Source of the DNA: Candidatus Rifleibacteriota bacterium
Lineage (GTDB): Bacteria; Riflebacteria; Ozemobacteria; Ozemobacterales; Ozemobacteraceae
Length of the DNA: 10,318 nucleotides
Reading direction: 5' to 3'
Assembly: GCA_017526725.1 (NCBI GenBank)
Contig: JAFXRA010000022.1
Coordinates: 1-10,318, forward strand
The translations under genes and the position numbers were made by a program. The notes under the pieces were generated by a model that was not told where the DNA came from, did not search any database, and saw only the letters and a program-made list of their open reading frames with translations. The stretch's first letter is position 1; each line of letters starts with the position of its first letter. Positions 6,771 through 10,318 of this stretch are shown here, piece after piece.

Positions 6771-7528
6771 TATGGTCTTAATCCTCCATGCAATCTTCCA
6801 AAGGAAGCGAACCATTTCTTCAGTCTATTTTCTATGCCTTTAATAACCTTTTTCATGTATTTATCAGCTTTTTCTTTATCGAAGCAAGGCTGCCCCTGCC
6901 CTTCTTCTTCTAATAATACTTCACCTGTTGGCGGAAACATCCAAAAAGCATCGCTAGGCACACAATCATCTTCTTCAGATATATAATTTTCCTTTGTCAC
7001 CAAATCTGGGCGGGAATAAAGAATCGCTGCTGTTTCTTCAACTGCCGCATGACCACCTGGGCGAGTATTATAAACTTCTTCAACAAATTTAGAGGCATAT
7101 ATCCACCAGTTAATGATGGTTAAAGCCATTGGAGCTTCACGAGTAATATTCCTTAGAATATATTTTAAAGCTTCCTGATTTCCACCGTGACCATTAATAA
7201 TGATTATTTTCTTAAAGCCTTGTTTATAGAAATTTTTAACAATATGTTCAACAAATGTTCGATATAAGTCTACCGGGAAAAAGCTTGACGGAGATGTCTG
7301 AAGGAAAACGTTTGTCAAGCCATATTCAAAAGATGGTGCTACAACACCATCGAAAGCTATACTTAATTGCTCTGCAACTTTTTCTGCACATAGCGTGTCT
7401 GTTCCTACAGGAAGATGTCTTCCGTGTGGTTCTAATGTACCCATTGGAATAAACAAAGGAGCTTCACGTTGTAATAAAGCTTCAACCTGCACAGTATTCA
7501 ACTCTTTTAAATATATAGCCTTTTTCAT
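6770..7528 (-). CDS. Creatininase-family metal-dependent amidohydrolase
   Basis: A 252-residue protein of the creatininase fold, whose members hydrolyse cyclic or linear amides (creatinine, formamide intermediates, the MftA peptide in mycofactocin systems). Metal-site residues are visible: Glu33 and His35 in LEPHGRHLP, Asp44 in GTD, His114 in NGHGGN, and His160/Glu164 in GGHAAVEET. The first three match the creatininase ligands Glu34, His36 and Asp45 at nearly the same numbers. The second-metal Glu122 of true creatininase is replaced by Gly in NGHGGN, as in many other family members, so creatinine is not a safe substrate call. The ATG at 7528 has GAGG at 6-base spacing. Its stop overlaps the start of the small membrane-protein gene. 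No mycofactocin or riboflavin genes are nearby to point to a substrate. Confidence 0.88.
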   Translation of the reverse strand: MKKAIYLKELNTVQVEALLQREAPLFIPMGTLEPHGRHLPVGTDTLCAEKVAEQLSIAFDGVVAPSFEYGLTNVFLQTSPSSFFPVDLYRTFVEHIVKNFYKQGFKKIIIINGHGGNQEALKYILRNITREAPMALTIINWWIYASKFVEEVYNTRPGGHAAVEETAAILYSRPDLVTKENYISEEDDCVPSDAFWMFPPTGEVLLEEEGQGQPCFDKEKADKYMKKVIKGIENRLKKWFASFGRLHGGLRP

Positions 7529-7621
7529 ATCATGCCTCTTACGTCGTTAATTATTTACAATTTACTATATTTTTATCTTTTTTTCATCTTTCAGTTTTCC
7601 CTCAACCCGATACGCCCCTAT

Positions 7622-7630
7622 ATTATAACA
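7622..7630 (-). promoter_or_regulatory. Extended -10 promoter of the creatininase operon
   Basis: The minus strand reads TGTTATAAT, a perfect TGnTATAAT. No clear -35 is present at 16-18 bases. The start would be near 7615, with a leader of about 85 bases. Confidence 0.55.
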
Positions 7631-7662
7631 ACGGATAGCTAGACACGAAACCTTTTATTTAA

Positions 7663-7690
7663 AGATAAGAGATAAGAGATGAGAGATAAA
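7663..7690 (+). repeat. 7-bp tandem repeat tract (AGATAAG x4)
   Basis: The units are AGATAAG, AGATAAG, AGATGAG, AGATAAA. It ends 3 bases before the second 79-bp element. It is the best-preserved of the three heptad tracts in the window. Confidence 0.7.
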
Positions 7691-7693
7691 AGA

Positions 7694-7772
7694 AGTCTAC
7701 ACATTTGTCATAAAAAGTATAGCGTATGGGCTTCAGCTCTGAAAGCTATACGTTTATGACAATGGGTAGACT
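7694..7772 (-). repeat. 79-bp palindromic repeat element, copy 2 (inverted)
   Basis: It matches copy 1 (11-89) at 72 of 79 positions in reverse complement. Its palindrome is better kept: tips AGTCTAC/GTAGACT pair fully, followed by matching GTCATAAA/TTTATGAC and GTATAGC/GCTATAC blocks, and a TTCAG/CTGAA tip around a 2-base centre. A transcript crossing it would form a long hairpin. It sits just upstream of the putative htpG promoter, between two divergent genes, and interrupts neither. Confidence 0.85.
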
Positions 7773-7783
7773 ATAAAAGGGGC

Positions 7784-7812
7784 TTGCATTTTTTGTGAAA
7801 TACTGCTTAAAT
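7784..7812 (+). promoter_or_regulatory. Possible promoter of htpG
   Basis: TTGCAT (7784-7789) and TTAAAT (7807-7812) are 17 bases apart, with TGC directly before the -10. The hexamers are only moderate matches. The gene itself is preceded by AAGGAG (7838-7843) at 7-base spacing. A heat-shock sigma factor could use another sequence that I would not recognise. Confidence 0.4.
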
Positions 7813-7850
7813 AACAGCGTAAAAATTTTCTGATTAGAAGGAGTTAAAAC

Positions 7851-9806
7851 ATGTCTAACCCTACAACTTACGAATTTAAAACTGAAGCCAAACAACTTCT
7901 AAATCTAATGATCAATTCTGTTTACTCACAGAAGGAAATCTTCTTGAGAGAATTGATTTCAAACGCCTCTGACGCTCTCGACAAATTAAGATTCGCCTCT
8001 TTAACCGACGAAAACTTAAGAAAGCTCACTGATGATTTGTATATCAGACTTACACCAGATTCTGAAAAACACACCCTCACCATTTACGATAATGGTATTG
8101 GTATGAATCATGATGAAATAATCAACTACATTGGTACAATAGCCAAATCAGGAACAGGCGAATTTGCTGAAATGCTTAGAAAAGCTAACGAAGCAAAAGA
8201 AAAAGCCCCTGAACTTATCGGCCAATTTGGTGTTGGTTTCTATTCAAGCTATATGGTAGCCGACAAGGTCGAACTTATCAGCCGCAAAGCTGGCGAAGAA
8301 AAGGCTTGGAAATGGACTTCCACTGGTGAAGGTAGCTACACTCTTGAAGAAGCTACTAGAAGCACTCAAGGAACCAGCGTTATTCTTCATCTCAAAGAAA
8401 CAGACAAAGAAGACGAAGAAGCCCAGGATTTCACTCAGGAATGGGTTCTCAAATCAATAGTTAAGAAATACTCTGATTTCGTTGCTTACCCAATAAAGAT
8501 GCAGGTTTCTCACACTCATATCGACAGAGATGAAAATGGCAAACCCAAAGAAGGCGCAAAAGAAGAAACAATCGTTGAAGACGAAACCCTCAATTCAATG
8601 AAGGCAATCTGGTTGAGACCTGAAAAAGAAGTTAAGGACGAAGAATACAAAGACTTCTACAGACACATCAGCCACGACTGGAACGACCCGTTAAAGTGGA
8701 TTTCCTTCAAAGCAGAAGGCGTTTCAAGCGAATTCAATTCTTTGCTTTTCATTCCTTCTAAACCAGGTTTCGATCTCTTTATGCCAGATTCAAAGCGTGG
8801 AATCAACCTTTATGTAAAACGCGTATTCATCATGAATGACTGCGAAGACCTCATTCCTGACTACTTGCGCTTCGTAAAGGGTGTTGTTGATTCTGAAGAC
8901 CTTTCTCTCAACATCAGCCGTGAAATATTACAGCATGACAGACAGATTCAGACCATTCGCAAAACTATCGTTAAAAAGACTCTTGACTGTTTAAAGAAGC
9001 TTTACAAAGACGACAGAGACAAATACATTGAATTCTGGAAACAATTCGGTCAGGTTATCAAAGAAGGTCTCTTCAAAGAAACTGAAAACAAAGACAGAAT
9101 CTTTGATTGCTCACTCTTCCAGAGCACTATCTCCCCAACAGATTATTACACTCTTTCTGAATATGTTGAACGCATGAAACCAGAACAGGATGCAATCTAC
9201 TTCCTCACTGGCGAATCAAGAGAAGTCTTAGAAAACAGCCCACATCTTGAAGCTTTCAAGGAAAAAGGCTATGAAGTTCTTTTGCTCACCGACCCGGTTG
9301 ATGAAGTTTGGGTTCAGTATGCTACAGAATACAAAGACAAGAAGCTTAAATCAGCAGCTACAACTTCATTAGAACTTGGCACTGAAGAAGAAAGAAAGAA
9401 AACCACTGAAACCTTGAAGAAGAAAGAAGAAGAATGGAAATCTCTTCTCGACCTTATTCAGAATAAGCTTGAAAAATACATCAAGTCAGTTAAGCTTTCT
9501 AACAGAATGAGCACTTCAGCTGCCTGCATCGTTTGCGACCAGGGTCAGCTCACTCCTCACCTTGAAGCACTTCTTAAAGCTTCTGGCAAAGAAGTTCCAG
9601 CTTCTAAGAGAACTTTGGAACTCAACCCAACTCACCCATTGATGAGCAAAATGTATGAATTGTTCACTACAGATAAGAACAATCCAAAACTTGCTGATTA
9701 TGCAGAATTGCTTTATGCTCAGGCACTTCTCGCTGAAGGCGGTCAGATTCCTGACCCAGCAAGCTTCAACAAGAAAGTTGCTGAACTAATGGTTGGTGCT
9801 CTTTAA
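7851..9806 (+). CDS. htpG: Molecular chaperone HtpG (bacterial Hsp90)
   Basis: An ATP-driven cytosolic homodimeric chaperone that remodels client proteins with the DnaK system. The 651 residues hold the GHKL ATPase domain (about 1-235) with Glu34 and Asn38 in RELISNASDAL, Asp80 in DNGIGM, GTIAKSGT, and the lid segment GQFGVGFYSSYMVAD. The numbers of Glu34 and Asp80 equal those of E. coli HtpG. The middle domain (about 255-510) includes SLNISREILQ, with the Arg expected to contact ATP. The C-terminal dimerisation domain follows and lacks the eukaryotic MEEVD tail. The protein is slightly longer than the 624-residue E. coli protein, with a charged, Glu/Lys-rich linker after the ATPase domain. 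Codons favour AAC, TTC, CTC and GAC more than the neighbouring genes, as expected for high expression. It is monocistronic: a strong ribosome binding site precedes it and a terminator follows. Confidence 0.98.
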   Translation: MSNPTTYEFKTEAKQLLNLMINSVYSQKEIFLRELISNASDALDKLRFASLTDENLRKLTDDLYIRLTPDSEKHTLTIYDNGIGMNHDEIINYIGTIAKSGTGEFAEMLRKANEAKEKAPELIGQFGVGFYSSYMVADKVELISRKAGEEKAWKWTSTGEGSYTLEEATRSTQGTSVILHLKETDKEDEEAQDFTQEWVLKSIVKKYSDFVAYPIKMQVSHTHIDRDENGKPKEGAKEETIVEDETLNSMKAIWLRPEKEVKDEEYKDFYRHISHDWNDPLKWISFKAEGVSSEFNSLLFIPSKPGFDLFMPDSKRGINLYVKRVFIMNDCEDLIPDYLRFVKGVVDSEDLSLNISREILQHDRQIQTIRKTIVKKTLDCLKKLYKDDRDKYIEFWKQFGQVIKEGLFKETENKDRIFDCSLFQSTISPTDYYTLSEYVERMKPEQDAIYFLTGESREVLENSPHLEAFKEKGYEVLLLTDPVDEVWVQYATEYKDKKLKSAATTSLELGTEEERKKTTETLKKKEEEWKSLLDLIQNKLEKYIKSVKLSNRMSTSAACIVCDQGQLTPHLEALLKASGKEVPASKRTLELNPTHPLMSKMYELFTTDKNNPKLADYAELLYAQALLAEGGQIPDPASFNKKVAELMVGAL

Positions 9807-9821
9807 TTAAAGCACGTAAGT

Positions 9822-9854
9822 AAAAAAAGGCTCACTCTTGTGAGCCTTTTTTTT
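9822..9854. terminator. Bidirectional intrinsic terminator
   Basis: A perfect 7-bp stem GGCTCAC/GTGAGCC with a TCTT loop (9829-9846) is followed by eight T (9847-9854) and preceded by seven A (9822-9828). It therefore works for htpG on the plus strand and for the convergent autotransporter gene on the minus strand, which ends 43 bases away. Confidence 0.92.
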
Positions 9855-9896
9855 ATGTTTGGGCAAATCGTTGTTCTTGAAGAAGCGCCGTAGGCT

Positions 9897-10318
9897 CTAG
9901 AACTGGTATTCAAACGCTATATTACCACCAAAACCCTGTCGTTTACCTGTAAACCCGTATAAACTGATATCAGTCTTCCAGGGGTTGGTCTTGGAAGCTT
10001 CTCGGCGAATACCGAATTCTCCGCGTATTGTGCCGCCCTTAATGCTGGCAGAGCGTATTGCAGTTCCGTTGACTGTTCCTCTTGATTCTCCGCCAAATTC
10101 ATGGTCGTAGGCGATACCGCCGTAACGGTTCCATTTTTTGTCAGTAGAGGCAAGACGGAAACCTGCGCGCAATACTCTGCTTCTTACATCATCTATAGAA
10201 TACTGGTCGGCACCAGCAGCAAAGTTAAAACCTTCACGCTGGTTATAGAAGAACTTACCGAATATTTCCAGCTCTGTATTTTCATCTTCTTTATATTTTT
10301 TACCAAAACCGAAATGAA
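9897..10318 (-). CDS. C-terminal end of an autotransporter-type beta-barrel protein (partial)
   Basis: Only the last 139 residues are in the window; the frame stays open to the right edge, and the 5' part, including passenger and signal peptide, lies outside. The sequence shows alternating polar/hydrophobic strands with aromatic ends, such as LEIFGKFFYNQ, NRYGGIAYDHEF, KTDISLYGF and GGNIAFEYQF. It finishes with a terminal Phe, the usual outer-membrane barrel signal recognised by the BAM complex. This fits the translocator domain of classical (type Va) autotransporters; another barrel family cannot be ruled out. An apparent start at 10172 is an internal TTG within a continuous frame, not a real start. 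The stretch looks richer in G and C than the minus-strand genes at the left, and it is convergent with htpG. Confidence 0.8.
   Translation of the reverse strand, partial: HFGFGKKYKEDENTELEIFGKFFYNQREGFNFAAGADQYSIDDVRSRVLRAGFRLASTDKKWNRYGGIAYDHEFGGESRGTVNGTAIRSASIKGGTIRGEFGIRREASKTNPWKTDISLYGFTGKRQGFGGNIAFEYQF

Larger units (their letters stand above)
7529..7850. other. Divergent intergenic region between the creatininase gene and htpG
   Basis: No gene is seen in these 322 bases. From left to right it holds the creatininase leader and promoter (7622-7630), a four-unit heptad tract (7663-7690), the second copy of the 79-bp palindromic element (7694-7772) and the htpG promoter and ribosome binding site. 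No CIRCE operator (TTAGCACTC with inverted partner) was found, so HrcA control of htpG is not supported. Confidence 0.7.

Noticed and set aside
11..7772. A 7.7-kb composite transposon bounded by the inverted 79-bp elements
   Set aside because: The interior carries ordinary core genes (dapB, dut, aminotransferase) and no transposase, integrase or resistance gene, and the elements are too short to be insertion sequences.
7529..7850. CIRCE/HrcA operator for htpG
   Set aside because: No TTAGCACTC-N9-GAGTGCTAA pattern or close variant is present.
9917..10153. Alternative 78-codon minus-strand frame inside the autotransporter fragment
   Set aside because: It overlaps in another frame the continuous barrel-like sequence that runs to the window edge and ends in a typical terminal Phe.

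Overview
The window looks like chromosome from an AT-rich, Gram-negative (two-membrane) bacterium. The outer membrane is implied by a patatin-like protein with a C-terminal beta-barrel and by the end of an autotransporter beta-domain at the right edge. I cannot name the genus. The mix of repeated palindromic intergenic elements, autotransporter and a lysine/DAP pathway gene would suit an AT-rich didermal gut or host-associated lineage (for example Elusimicrobiota-like), but that is a low-confidence guess.

Layout. Bases 1-455 hold no gene but several repeats: a 79-bp palindromic element, two 7-bp tandem tracts in opposite orientation, and a C-rich/G-rich double hairpin. Then come four minus-strand genes, read right to left: a class I/II aminotransferase (4061-5260), dut (3640-4071, overlapping the aminotransferase and starting with TTG), a patatin-type outer-membrane phospholipase of type Vd autotransporter architecture (1319-3532, GTG start) and dapB (456-1205, with its own promoter). 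An 80-bp near-perfect palindrome fills most of the gap between dut and the patatin gene. A divergent plus-strand gene (5487-6446) encodes a secreted NHL/beta-propeller-like protein. Next, on the minus strand, is a translationally coupled pair: a creatininase-family amidohydrolase (6770-7528) and a 94-residue single-pass membrane protein with an acidic tail (6486-6770). The 322-bp gap 7529-7850 carries promoters in both directions, a second 7-bp tandem tract and an inverted copy of the 79-bp element (72 of 79 bases identical to the first). htpG (7851-9806, plus strand) follows and ends at a strong bidirectional terminator, which it shares with the convergent autotransporter gene entering from the right edge.

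The genes do not form one pathway. They are housekeeping functions (diaminopimelate synthesis, dUTP hydrolysis, amino-acid transamination, Hsp90 chaperone) mixed with envelope or secreted proteins. The least explained material is intergenic: two unrelated palindrome families of nearly the same length (79 and 80 bp), heptad tandem tracts that are each four units long, and repeated use of an extended -10 promoter (TGnTATAAT). No transposase, phage gene, CRISPR array, tRNA or rRNA was seen. I did not find a convincing new multi-gene system; the repeat elements and the creatininase/membrane-protein pair are the best leads.
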